Below, one piece after another: positions 12,601-22,678 of a stretch of 64,000 bases of DNA. The DNA comes from Termitomyces sp. T153. Lineage: Eukaryota > Basidiomycota > Agaricomycetes > Agaricales > Lyophyllaceae. Location: contig JACKQL020000037.1 in NCBI GenBank assembly GCA_018296165.2, positions 248,001-312,000 on the forward strand, written 5' to 3'. A program made the translations under genes and the position numbers. The notes under the pieces were generated by a model that saw only the letters and a program-made list of their open reading frames with translations, made no database searches and was not told the DNA's origin. How positions within the stretch are numbered: position 1 is the first letter of the stretch; each line of letters begins with the position of its first letter.

Positions 12601-13764
12601 GTAAAGGAGAGGCAGAAGCAGCTCGACGAATGCAAAACAGAACTTCTCAAATCGATCAAGGAGGGCATAAAACGAGAACAAGACCTCGGATACCTAGGTT
12701 CCGAATCCATGTTTGTCGAGTGGATTCGAGTATCTCGTGGTGAGGAAGGCGTCGAAGATACAGAAGCATCAAAGATGGTCGTGCAACTGCTCGAAGAAGC
12801 GGGAGTCGATAAAGCCGGATTTGAAAAGCCCAAGAAGAACTCAAAAGATATCAAGTGGACCGAAAGTTTGAAAGAACGAGCTTGGGATCACCGAGAGAAA
12901 ACCCACGAGATCAGGCGTCTCACGAAAGAGCTCGTAGGCCGTGTCCGCTCCCTTCGATATTTCAGTGTCGTTCGCGATTTCCAAAAACAGAGGGAAGAAC
13001 CACCGGTCGTTGACTGCCCGAATTGCGAAAAGAAGGGCATTTCCATGGCCGATGTAGCCGTTTTATCGTCTTGTGGCCACATGGGTTGCTATGACTGTGT
13101 CAAGAGTCGTGCCGAAAACGAGGAGTGTGTTTACGCTGGAAAAGGAGGGTGTAAAGCTGCTGCCCGAGTCCTCAATGTTATCAGAGCGGAAACGTTGGGT
13201 GTCGATGACCCTACTCGTCATGGCCAGGGAAAGCACTTCGGTGAAAAACTACAACAGATCGTTGACCTTGTTAAGTGAGTGCGATTCTTTTGTCGGTTGA
13301 TTTCGATGATCGACCCTTGGATTCCCAGGAACAAGGTTAAGAAAGACGAGCGAGTTCTGGTCTTTGTGCAATTCCCTGACCTAATGAAGAAAGTGACGGA
13401 AGCTTTTACGTACAACAAAATTCAGTTCTTGGAAATCAAGGGTACTGCACACCAGAAGAGCAAGAACCTTGAACAGTTCCAGAATGACAGCAAAGAGCGT
13501 GTATTACTTCTCAACGTCATGGACGAGAGCGCGAGCGGTGCGAACCTGACGTCCGCGAATCATGCCATCTTCTTGTCGCCCCTCCTCGCGCCGTCGAAAG
13601 AGATCTATAGGGCTTGCGAGACGCAAGCCGTTGGTCGCTTAGTGAGGTTCGGCCAGACGAAACACGTTTACGTATGGAGGTTTTTGACGATGAATACTAT
13701 CGATGATGAGATCTGGGAAAAGCGACAACGAGAGCTTTCCGAATTGGCTGTAGGTCCATCTTGA
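6623..13764 (+). CDS. DNMT5: DNMT5-type DNA (cytosine-5) methyltransferase with RING and SNF2 helicase
   Basis: Ten exons (6623-7146, 7205-7803, 7852-7981, 8034-9537, 9588-10890, 10936-12066, 12116-12216, 12275-12462, 12513-13274, 13329-13764) sum to 6678 bp, 2225 residues. Domain order: a PIP-box-like QTSLDAFF at residues 14-21; a C5-methyltransferase with motif I (CSGTESP, about 110), motif IV (TSCVDYSN, about 195, catalytic Cys) and motif VI (ENV, about 238); a Cys-rich patch near 580 (CQDCGSSSCKKCGG); SNF2 motif I (DQVGYGKT, about 1190), motif II (DEYTYL, about 1660) and motif III (SGTPP); a RING finger (CPNCEK...CGHMGCYDC, about 1995-2045); and SNF2 motif VI (QAVGRLVRFGQTK, about 2185). 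A Ser/Lys/Glu-rich insert of roughly 300 residues separates SNF2 motifs Ia and II. This architecture and length define DNMT5, an ATP-dependent maintenance CpG methylase in Cryptococcus. All key motifs look intact. I see no chromodomain. Nuclear function on hemimethylated CpG is inferred from the family. Confidence 0.94.
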
Positions 13765-13934
13765 TTCGGTGCTACCATTGGTTACATGTATCTTTGTAAA
13801 ATGTACTGGACCTATATAACCTGATTATATTACTTCCAAACAATTGCAAGGGTGTTCGCACATATGTGGTATATATCATTGTCTATTATTACTTATTACT
13901 CACTACAATTACAACCCCCCGCCTGGAGGTCAAA

Positions 13935-14389
13935 TCACTTAGACGACATCACGTAGCCTGTGGTATCAAGTATCTTCTTGCCACAGATTGAGCACAAACC
14001 CTTCTTGTAAGCACAACCTGAACCAGATCGGGACCTGAATCCAAACAAAGAAGGGAGTGACGCACCATGGCAATACTTTGCGCTGTTCTGAGTCGTCGGC
14101 TGCTTACAATCCTTACACTTTCCTTGGTAAGGCTATTGTGCGGGTTTAATATCGGTTCCTATCTCAAGACAAACGCTATACCGCACCTGAAACCGGTTCT
14201 TGGAGCTGCCTGGACGACTCAATAGTTTATTCTCGCCGACCTTTCTTGTTCCATCTTTAATACTCTTAGAACTAGACGTGAAGGGATCAGGGGCTGCAAC
14301 TTTTGATAGTTTCTATGGACATAGGTTAATGTACTATACTCCGGATAGTTTAGACAAAGACTTACCGACTCGCATTTCTTGCAGACCAT
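13935..14389 (-). CDS. CRIPT: CRIPT-like cysteine-rich protein (spliceosome-associated)
   Basis: Four short exons (14389-14366, 14312-14187, 14132-14066, 14017-13935) sum to 300 bp, 99 residues. The protein begins MVCKKCES, contains KLSKVAAPDPF, and carries CXXC pairs in GKCKDCKQP, YCHGCAYKKGLCSICGKKI, ending DTTGYVMSSK. The N-terminal MVCKKCE-KLSKV and C-terminal KKGLCSICGKKI signatures are diagnostic of CRIPT. In animals it was named for PDZ binding, but it is conserved in eukaryotes generally and is a zinc-binding spliceosome component, linked to the minor spliceosome in some species. Every exon is too short for a simple open-reading-frame scan. Convergent with DNMT5, 170 bp between stop codons. 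Confidence 0.93.
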
Positions 14390-15005
14390 GTCGTGGGTTC
14401 GGAGAAGTCCTAATCTAGGAACGGCACAGTCTCACATCGAAGCGCTGACTCAGCAAATCGGGCAAAATCCAAAAAGGTGTGGCTCGTTTCAACCGTTCCT
14501 CTCATTCGCAGTGGCCATCGCAACACGCAAGTACAATGAAAGATCTTGTCCTATTATCTTGACTTTTCAGAAAAAAAAAAGCACGTTCTTACGCTTGGGT
14601 CACCCCTTCCGTATGTGAAATGATCTATTCGGGAAGGTGCCACCCTACCGTCGGGCTCCTATTGTTCCTTACTTGCTTCGCAATGTCCCTCCGACGCCTG
14701 CCTCGCGAAAAATGTCTATCAAAGCCAAACTTTCTCTGACCTCTTTAATCCAAATCCGTTGACATGACATCCTTCACAACATGTTATGGGACCGGCGCAC
14801 CACTCACAAAAGATTCTGCGCCGCATACAATGACCTTCCTATCAACCGACAGGCATAGGGCGCTATTTACTTTATTTTGGGTTTTAATGCATTAACTCAA
14901 GCAAATGGAGGCTGTTCTCGTGCCGATGTTGAGTTTCTTTTCTTTGCTAGCGATGGGGTCTGCTATAAAATCGCAGGCAAGGAAGGGTAGGATATCCAAC
15001 GCGCC
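14390..15005. promoter_or_regulatory. Divergent intergenic region, CRIPT / F-box gene
   Basis: 616 bp between two start codons. It must hold both promoters. A 10-bp A run lies near 14571 and an AT-rich stretch near 14870-14900; no TATA box or other element can be named. Confidence 0.4.
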
Positions 15006-16728
15006 ATGTCTCCTCATCGATATTTGAATGATCGTAATCGCCACTTTAAGATCTCGAACGATGTCTTAATTCTGGTTTTACGTTATCTAGATCCAACCTC
15101 CTTATGGCGCGCCTGCAAGGCAAGACCTTTGCTCATTCTTGCTGAATATTGTCCCTCATACTCCGGACTCAGGCTTTCAACAGAATTCATTCCCTGGTTC
15201 TGGAATACTCGCCTCTTCACTACGTTTTTGAACTTGCCATAGCTGGAATGAAAGATGGACCCGCATCCCATGCCTATAAGCCTGCCGTTGGACGTCTTCA
15301 GCTTCTAGCTACATATAGGAACGATTGGCCCTCGCTGATCTGGGGCCATGAACACAAGATGCGCCTTGCCCCGCAGACGCGTTACGGTGTGTCCAGTGGT
15401 TTCCTCCATCAGATCCATATACATGGTGGACAGCATTCGCTTGACCTTGCGGAGCTACCATCTTGCCGTACATCTCGCTCGCCTGCACTGACTCGCCACC
15501 TAAAGTTCCGTACCCCAGAAATTCAGAACATAGCCGTTGATCGTTCTCAGTCACTCATTGTCACCAGTCATGTCCTAAGGTATAGATGATCTTTCTGGAT
15601 TCGACTAGCGTCTGACATCCCTTGAAGTCTCCAGACCGGCATTGGTGTCGTCTTATATTTCAGGGACCTTTGGACGTTTGAGAAGCACCCACAGGCTTAC
15701 AGTGGCACATATGACTTCAATGTTGGGCCAGTTCCCGTTTCCAGTATCTCCATAGCCATAGCTGGGCACAATATGTCGATTTCCTTCGAGTTTCATAATG
15801 GCAAGATCGTGCACCTTGTCCTTAATTGGTGCACTTTCCAAGCTGGGGTAAGCTTTTTATCTAACGTTTCTATGATATGACTGATTGGCTACTTGTACCA
15901 GTGGCTGGAAGATAATGATATTCAATTTCTCAGCGAGAACCGTCTGCTTGTTGTCCGGCGCAGCCGCGGTCTTCCGTATCTCAGTCTCTACAATATTTCG
16001 AATATCAGCGCTGTGGTTGTTGAGCGTGATTATGAACTTCCTGGGGCCTGGGCGAGGTCCGCCATTGGGTTTAGCCCCAACACATCTCCATTGGTTGATC
16101 AACCCTCCCCATCTGAAGCTATGTTCTATCCTGACCCTTCCAGACGCGTGATCCTTGTTGTGGTCAAGACACCTTCTTCCAATGGAGGCCCATCCGTCCG
16201 GAACTGGCTTATAGTCAACGAATCGTTCTTCCGACCGAGTTCGCGCAAGGGTCGCCTTCGAATCTCCTGGCAGGAGTGGAGCCAGGCTTGCCTCATCCGC
16301 GATGCCCATTCAGCAATCCTCGGCCCTTATGTCAACGGAAGCCGCGTCGTGTTTGCGGAGAATACACCTCACCACTCGCCTCGCGCTAGGCTCAATCTCA
16401 TTGAGTTTGCACCTTTTCCTGATTCGAGCTGTGTTCAGACACGTGCCTGGTCTATGGTTGGTCCGCGTTGCGTCCTTGTTCCGAACGAAAGCAGTCGCGA
16501 GTTGCCCCCTAAGACCGTGGATGGTCGCCAAATTGAAGACATCCGTCTTACCGAGGATAATATTGTCTTGTTTCTGGTAGGCGACAGCTGACAAGTGTTG
16601 TGTGTGTGAATCCCTTTCTCACGCCTTACCATTAGAACAATCAGGACGAATCCAAGCCTGTCAACATCCTTACCTTTGGAGTACCGCACTCGATGGGTCG
16701 CTCTCACCCTGGCCACACGCACCATTGA
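15006..16728 (+). CDS. F-box domain protein (agaricomycete family)
   Basis: Five exons (15006-15119, 15173-15579, 15628-15847, 15902-16576, 16636-16728) give 502 residues. The N-terminus has an F-box: KISNDVLILVLRYLDPTSLW followed by RACKAF. The rest has the recurring features of a large agaricomycete F-box family (SLDLAELPSCRT, LTRHLKFRTPEI, RDLWTFEKHPQAY, IQFLSENRLLVVRR, ERDYELPGAWARS), a region that may form a beta-propeller-like substrate module. F-box proteins link substrates to SCF ubiquitin ligases through Skp1; the substrate here is unknown. Intron 1 (15120-15172) starts GCAAGA after AAG and is a GC-AG intron. The acceptor of intron 2 (15627) was chosen because it restores the family-like sequence before RDLWTF; an alternative downstream AG would delete about 20 residues. 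Confidence 0.8.
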
Positions 16729-16979
16729 AACGCCGCTGTAATTGTTTGACGAGTTATAAAAGGTTCGGCGAAATTCGAAGTTACGAAGGAAAGCTCTTGT
16801 CAGTATCATGTATTATAGTTAGTTCCCACATCTTCAAGTAAAGCTGTATTGATAATGTCGTTGAATGAAATTTGAAAAGTGGATGCAAATTTATCTGAAG
16901 AATGGTAAATTTACGAAACCGATTTGAAACAAGTGATCGTGGTGGTAAGGTATGAGGGCAGCCTCGACAAGGTTACGAA

Positions 16980-17816
16980 TCAAATCCTCCATTTCAGCAC
17001 CATCCATACGACCCACCGCCTCCTGTCCTTATCATCATTATCATCCTTCACATCCCAAGGCTTTTCCTGATCACCTCTTACTTCCTTCTCTAGAGCACTT
17101 TCAATGTCAAAACCAGCATCCTGGACAGCGTTGAGGAAGGACTGGATAGTGTATCGACCAGTGTGCAAGCCAGCAACAAGATGTATGCGTGCAAAAGGTG
17201 ACTTCTTAAGTGTCGATTGTAGACTTTGAATGAAGATCGCGTGTAAAGTGGGATTCCACAGCGTATCTGCTGCAACCACAATATCGAAAACACCACTGTC
17301 ACCAATGACGATGGAAGTGTCAGAACCCCATGCATACGGGACAGCGACACAACAATGCGAGACACCGTTGCGAGAAACGTTCTCAGCCAAGGTCTTCATC
17401 AACAATTTGTCGGGGTAGTCGCTGACTACAACAGATACATTGCTGAAAGCCTTTGCGATCAATATTCCTGGAAGACCAGCTGATGCACCTAATTCAAGGA
17501 TCCGCACTTTTTCACCATCGGATTTTTGTGCAGAGATCGTGTCAATGCAAAGCTGATCGAGGTGATCTGCTAGGTAGTGTGACGACATCCAGATATCGGA
17601 CGCGTGCAGAGACCAGTTTGCGGAAAGTGTGTCAGGTGTGACTAGTGTGACCTTTAAGGGTGTGTCTGTGGCGCAAGCTTTAGAGGATGGGTTTTTACAC
17701 TCGTGCGTGTACACAGAACCCGCCGAAGCTAATGTAATTGGGTGGTAATCAAAGAGTGTCTCCAACGAACTGGAGAAGATATCAGTGGCGTCCAGTTCTA
17801 TTTTTCCATCCTTCAT
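16980..17816 (-). CDS. EFM7: Protein lysine/N-terminal methyltransferase, EFM7/NNT1 family
   Basis: A single open exon of 278 residues. It starts MKDGKIELDATDIFSSSLET and continues LFDYHPITLASAGSVYTHE, the N-terminal signature of the Nnt1/Efm7 group. The Rossmann-fold SAM-binding loop is LELGASAGLPGILIAK, followed by SDYPD (acidic residue for the ribose) and FDIVVAADTLWN. Yeast Efm7 methylates the N-terminus and Lys3 of translation elongation factor eEF1A; the same role is likely here. The ATG at 17816 is chosen because the codon at 17843 in the same frame is GTG. Lies downstream of PEX7 on the same strand (178 bp gap) and is convergent with the F-box gene. Confidence 0.85.
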   Translation of the reverse strand: MKDGKIELDATDIFSSSLETLFDYHPITLASAGSVYTHECKNPSSKACATDTPLKVTLVTPDTLSANWSLHASDIWMSSHYLADHLDQLCIDTISAQKSDGEKVRILELGASAGLPGILIAKAFSNVSVVVSDYPDKLLMKTLAENVSRNGVSHCCVAVPYAWGSDTSIVIGDSGVFDIVVAADTLWNPTLHAIFIQSLQSTLKKSPFARIHLVAGLHTGRYTIQSFLNAVQDAGFDIESALEKEVRGDQEKPWDVKDDNDDKDRRRWVVWMVLKWRI

Positions 17817-17994
17817 ATTCAGGCTGGAACGCAAATATGTCACTAATCGGTAACAATTGGGATTTTAAGTTTCTAGCTTACCACGATTTGCCGAACAGTT
17901 ATGTTGGCAAGATCTTCTAGAGATCGAGGGCAATGGTCCATTTTTAGGACTATTTAGAACTCAAGCTCCTGATAAACAGATCTCGAAATGGCAT

Positions 17995-19239
17995 TCACAC
18001 CCGAAAGATATTCAATCTACTATCCCATCCACAGCTTGCCACAATACCCTCCTCGTAGAGTGACCATCCACAGCCAACAACAAACTCTGTATGAGAATCA
18101 TGAATGTGCATCAACTGTGCTCGGCCAGGGGCGGGAGCTGTGTTCCATCTGTAAATTCATGTGATTATTATCTTGTTTGTTCCAAGAACAGAAAGAGCAA
18201 CGGACACTCGACAGGTCATATCGTAGCTCGCGGTTGCCAGTATGTCAGCTCGATGAGGGCTCCACTGAACTTGCCTGACCGGGTATTCATGGCCAAACAA
18301 TTGCGTTTCACGAGCGGCACCGACTTGATTAAGTTCTCCAGGTTTGATCATTCGACAATCCCAAATGTTGACAACTTTGTCAACACCTGCACTTGCTAAG
18401 GTCAGCGGCCGATATTTATTCCAATCAATGGACAAGACTTCTCCAGGAGATGCTGGTATTGTGAGTACTGCTGCTGACATTGGAGTCGTAAAGTTGTTGC
18501 CGGGTCCGGAGGGAACATATGCGGGAGACCTGAGGTCAAAGATCTTTACCGTCCCGTCTGTCGAGCAAGTTGCAAGTGTGTCGGGCTGATGTGGAGAGAA
18601 GAGGGCCTGATAGACACAAGATTGGTGAGCTTGTAAAGTGGATAAGGATCTTGGCCGGTCTGGTGTCCACTATCATTTGATAAGAATACCTTCTGACATA
18701 CAAGGGGTGTATGACATACCAATTTAACCGTACCATCCCAGCATGACGAAGCAAAAGTGTCCTTCTTGATATTCGACCAATCTACAGAGTAAACTTCACG
18801 TGTGTGCTCTTGCCATGCGCGTATAGGTAGATCCTAAAAGTACTCGGTAAGCGAAGAGTGATTGTCCAAGGTTACCGAGTATACATTGAGCATCACGTCC
18901 CACAACTTAATCGAACCATCTCCCGAGGCCGTCACTAGCTGATTTTCGTGAATTTCAGACCACGCGAGGTCATACAACCCGTCTTGAGTTTCATAGCTGG
19001 CACCTTGGATGATCAGCCTGAAGGAGTAACCGCGACTGGTCGACGTACAACTTGTCGAGCTTCAGCAAAGGTAGGCCAGCTGGCCCAGGAGCCAGAGAAA
19101 CCAGATGGAGACGTCCATTACCCACTATCCCAAAGTTGGCGGACGATGCCAGGGCGATGCGGTTATTATGAAATGGAGACCATGCCAAGGAATAATGAGC
19201 AAAACCAGGAGTCTGCAGAAGGCTTGGAGGCGGATTCAT
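17995..19239 (-). CDS. PEX7: Peroxin 7, peroxisomal PTS2 receptor (WD40)
   Basis: Five exons (19239-19049, 18996-18885, 18833-18720, 18669-18206, 18148-17995) sum to 1035 bp, 344 residues. The start MNPPPSLLQTPGFAHYSLAW and the motifs YETQDGLYDLAWSE, TASGDGSIKLWD, SSCWDGTVKLW, TCSTDGTVKIFDLR, ASAGVDKVVNIWD, ASYDMTCRVW and ASCGWDSRLNIFRV are six to seven WD repeats in the order of PEX7. The family binds proteins with the N-terminal PTS2 signal in the cytosol and, with Pex20/Pex5-type co-receptors, delivers them to peroxisomes. All introns are 50-57 bp. The start codon lies 150 bp from that of the sirtuin gene on the other strand. Confidence 0.94.
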
Positions 19240-19389
19240 CGTGGTAATCTGTAAGCACAGATTATGAGGAGAGAAGGTAACGGTGAAGCGTGCAAGGAAG
19301 GAAGACCGGAATGAGCCTCCAGTTTAACCGAGATCGCGCTTTTGGTTTAAACTTTTGTTTTTATCGCACTTCTGTTTTTGACAAGTCAC
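19240..19389. promoter_or_regulatory. Bidirectional promoter, PEX7 / sirtuin
   Basis: Only 150 bp separate the two start codons. It contains a T-rich patch (19340-19378) close to the sirtuin start. Shared promoter inferred from layout. Confidence 0.5.
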
Positions 19390-20996
19390 ATGCGAATTTC
19401 TGTCCCCGGGCTTCCACAGGCGATCCTCTCTGCTGTATCCTCTGCAAATGCAAAGGCAATCTCCTCTTCAGAGGCAGTTCTCAGGCTCTCAGAGTTTTTA
19501 GGAAAGGGGAATGTAGCTGTCTTGACCGGTGCGGGTGTTAGTGTGGACTCTGGTATTCGGGCATATCGGGGAAATGACGGCCGTTATATGAATCCAAATT
19601 ACAAGTAAGCACACCGTCGTCGTCGTGCTATTGGCGCGCATAACACGTTGAAGACCCATATTCTATCATGAACTTATGGATGAAACAGAGAAAGGACACT
19701 CCTTTCGGTGAGGAAGGCTCTTTGAGTAACGAGTCAACGCCTATACTCTCGATTTAACTTCACAGGCAACGTTACTGGTCTGTATGAATCTTCGATATTC
19801 TGCATATTCATGAACATCTCCCCCCCGCACCGGCTAGGTTGCGATCCTACCTGGGATACCCTCCTGTTCGGGACGCCCAGCCTAATACAACTCATTTTGC
19901 GCTTGCTGCATTGTTACATACATCGGTCATCTCTCATATTGTCACTCAAGTGGGTTATTGACTATACTCTTGATCTACCTGACCTTATACCTTCTAGAAT
20001 GTTGATGGACTTCACCAAAAGGCACTGTGTGAGAAGGCTGGTCCTGATTGGGGTCCCGCCAGATTACAACAAACTATTCTAGAGCTCCATGGGACCTTGC
20101 ATGTCTGTCACATCCTCCGTTTGTGAGAATATCGATAACGAGGCAATTAGCGCGTGCATTGCAAATATGGGCACTCTGTCGACCGCAATTCTTTCCAAAA
20201 TTGGCTCTCCACTGCAAATCCGAGGTGGAAGGAGTTTACGGATGAGATGGAGAGGACTTCAACTCAACCAAGAACAAACCCAGACGGAGATGTACGAAGC
20301 TTTCTTCTTATTCGCTTTTTATCTCACTCTTCAAGGTCGCCATTGAAGGCTTGGGCATTTCTCACAGCGACTATGTCATTCCGGATTGTCCATCGTGCCT
20401 GCTGGAACACCGTAGAAATAATATCGTACGATCCACTGGTCGTTATGTTTACGTCAGAGTCTCACTTCCAATTTTGTAGCACAAACCCGAAGTAATTTTC
20501 TTTGGAGAATCCATCCCCCAACACATCAAAAAGCGATCGCGAGTCCTTTTTAATACATTCAGTATCTTGATCTGAATAAATCGATTTAGGTATCAAGATA
20601 TTGAGAATTCAAACAAAATCTTAATTATTGGCACTACTCTTGCCACGTATTCTGCTTATAGGTATGCGATAGTTTGTGGTATCAGGCCTTCAACTAACTA
20701 ACTTTCTATATCTAGATTACTCAAACACGCTCTCGAGCTGAAAAAACCTATTATGTTATTGAATGTGGGCCCTACTCGCGCAGATGGAGTTGCCGGGGTG
20801 GTCAAAATTGACATGGCAAGTGGAACCATCATGAGGGACGTAGCACGCATTGTACTGTAAGTTTAACTTCTCTTATTTTTCTCCTATGAGTTCACCGTCA
20901 ATTTCTTCCAGAGGATCAAAGGCTACTGACGATCCCATAGTCGCAGAAATGTTACGTAGTGGCATCGTCAAAGCACCACCTATGGAGCATGAATAA
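19390..20996 (+). CDS. NAD-dependent sirtuin, SIRT4-like (class II)
   Basis: Eleven exons sum to 1086 bp, 361 residues: 19390-19604, 19654-19707, 19766-19777, 19838-19949, 19998-20102, 20151-20291, 20336-20425, 20480-20538, 20590-20661, 20716-20856, 20912-20996. Motifs: TGAGVSVDSGIRAYRGNDG (NAD loop), TQNVDGLH, LELHGTLH (catalytic His), PEVIFFGESIP, GTTLATYSAYRLLKHA and LLNVGPTRADG. The YRGNDG loop and overall order are those of SIRT4-type mitochondrial sirtuins, which act as NAD-dependent lipoamidase, ADP-ribosyl-transferase or deacylase. The zinc site looks reduced: one Cys in VHCKYGH and a pair in PDCPSC. Exon 3 is only 12 bp. Intron 8 begins GCGAGT (GC-AG). The N-terminus is short; mitochondrial import is not certain. 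Confidence 0.87.
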
Positions 20997-21266
20997 AATG
21001 ATGTGGTGACTGCATTCATGATGGTTTACACAGCATGGGATATTCCGGCGGAAAAGATTAATTTATGGCTAAAAAGTAGGATATCAGGTAATAGTGTCTG
21101 TATGGTACGGCAAGTCGTTGAACGAGTTCAGAGGTGTCAGGGTTATAGATACAAGTGGATGTTTGGTTGTGTAATGAAGGGAATGATATAAAACACAGAA
21201 TGAATTCAAGCAAGTCATTGGTAGCTCAGATCTCACAGGGTGGCCAAGGTCTAGCTGGCAGTGAGA

Positions 21267-22116
21267 TTAGGTACTATCGTCGTCATCGTCGACGAGGTCT
21301 TCCTCTAAACTCACGTGGGGGACGAAATCAACATCGAGCACGAAACGGGGAACAAGGAGCTGATCCCAGCTCCAATCCTGCCAATGTGTTGAGATGAAGG
21401 GCTGGATCTTTCTGCCATGAGTACGAAAAAGATACTCCTCAAAGACAGCATCCGGGTTAGGCGCTGGCAAGGGGTTCGTAATCATGGATGAAGGTAGGCT
21501 GGATGAGTCATGATAACGGAGGGGGCTGGCCGAGGACACGGGTATCGAATCCCTTTCGGAATCCTGCTGAAGAGAAGAGGGACGAACCCGGCTGTCAGGT
21601 TCTTCGGAACTCGGACGACTAGGTGGCTGCAGTCTGAGAATCTAGATGCAGGCAGAATATCTGGTCGATGGGGTCAAGTCGTCAAAACTTACGAGCCAAA
21701 CGTACATCGAGATTTGTTCGCGCCTTTGCCTTTGCCTTGAAAAGCTTCGGCGATCGTTTCTTCGGGGTGGGGGACGCAGACGTAGGACGTTTCTTTAAAC
21801 ACCGAGTCCGATGGGTCCGCCAGTGGTGGCCGTCAAAGAGGCTCTTCATTGAGAGCTTGATGTTCGAGCCGCAGGTTCGACATCTAACAAGGTAAGGGCT
21901 GAGGACGATGGCCATTGAATCCTGCAACAGTTCCTTCTCACGGGCCTTCTCTGCTTCAGTGTGTGGCACCACTTCATCCTCAGAACTATTTGTGTTGTCT
22001 GGATGAAATTTGATTATCGTACACTGGGGGGAATAGACACACCTGGAAAGGGGCGTCAGGGTGTCATCGTCACTATCATCATTGAATCTAAATGAGAGGT
22101 TTTCAAGTTTCACCAT
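21267..22116 (-). CDS. Cys-rich protein with one CxxC..HHWxxHxxxC module
   Basis: I do not recognise a named family. Start ATG at 22116; probable intron with donor GTACGT after GCAAGAACAAATCTCGAT and acceptor before CCACCTAGT (about 21690-21620), then open to the stop at 21267. A module CRTCGSNIKLSMKSLFDGHHW then RTHRTRC resembles the three modules of the neighbouring gene at 22679-24587: C-x2-C, a Leu-Ser segment, then W-x2-H-x3-C. This spacing could bind one zinc. A Lys/Arg-rich tract follows (KKRPTSASPTPKKRSPK), then a Ser/Pro-rich tail and an acidic end (EEDLVDDDDDST). A nuclear, DNA- or chromatin-linked role is only a guess. Convergent with the sirtuin gene. Confidence 0.6.
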
Positions 22117-22678
22117 TGCTACACGCACACGCTAAATTTACTCACGGATGTGGTATTGATATGGGCATAGGCCAGTGAAACTCCTAGGATGACGTCGACA
22201 GCTCAACAAAGGAAAGTCAAATAGGCGTTGAACCCAACGCACACTCCTGTTTTGACCCAGAAGGATGTTCGCCATCACCATCAACTATAGTTGATGCAAA
22301 TAAAGTATGGTCTACTCGGGTATCGGCAGACCTTATTAGCGAAGATCACCAATGAGGTTTTGGACGTAAGTTCACAGGGAAAAACAAGTTATGTCGCTAC
22401 TTTCGTTCAGTCCAAGAAGAATATAAGTAGACATTTGGAAAAGCCTCAAAGACAAATAAGCTTCACCACGGCAAAGCCCGACTATTTCAGGGGTCGAAAC
22501 AGCAAAGGACTTAACGACAATGACGACGCGTGGCAAGTGCGTGGAGCCTGGAATAGCATTATAAAATGGGCAGCAAAAAGGTGTATCCGGAAGTACAACA
22601 CGTATTTCGAGAAACACAGCCGAGAAAAAAATCCTCCAATGCGTGTGGCAAAATTATTAGTGAAGGGTATACATACTA
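22117..22678. other. Spacer between the two Cys-module genes
   Basis: 562 bp between the stop of the upstream three-module gene and the start of the one-module gene, both minus strand. It must hold the promoter of the latter. I see no further gene. Confidence 0.4.

Noticed and set aside
8116..13764. Treating the methyltransferase, Cys-rich, helicase and RING segments as separate genes
   Set aside because: Introns of 46-59 bp join all segments in one frame and the order equals that of DNMT5.
17816..17843. Longer N-terminus for the EFM7-like protein
   Set aside because: The codon at 17843 is GTG; the first ATG fits the usual family start.
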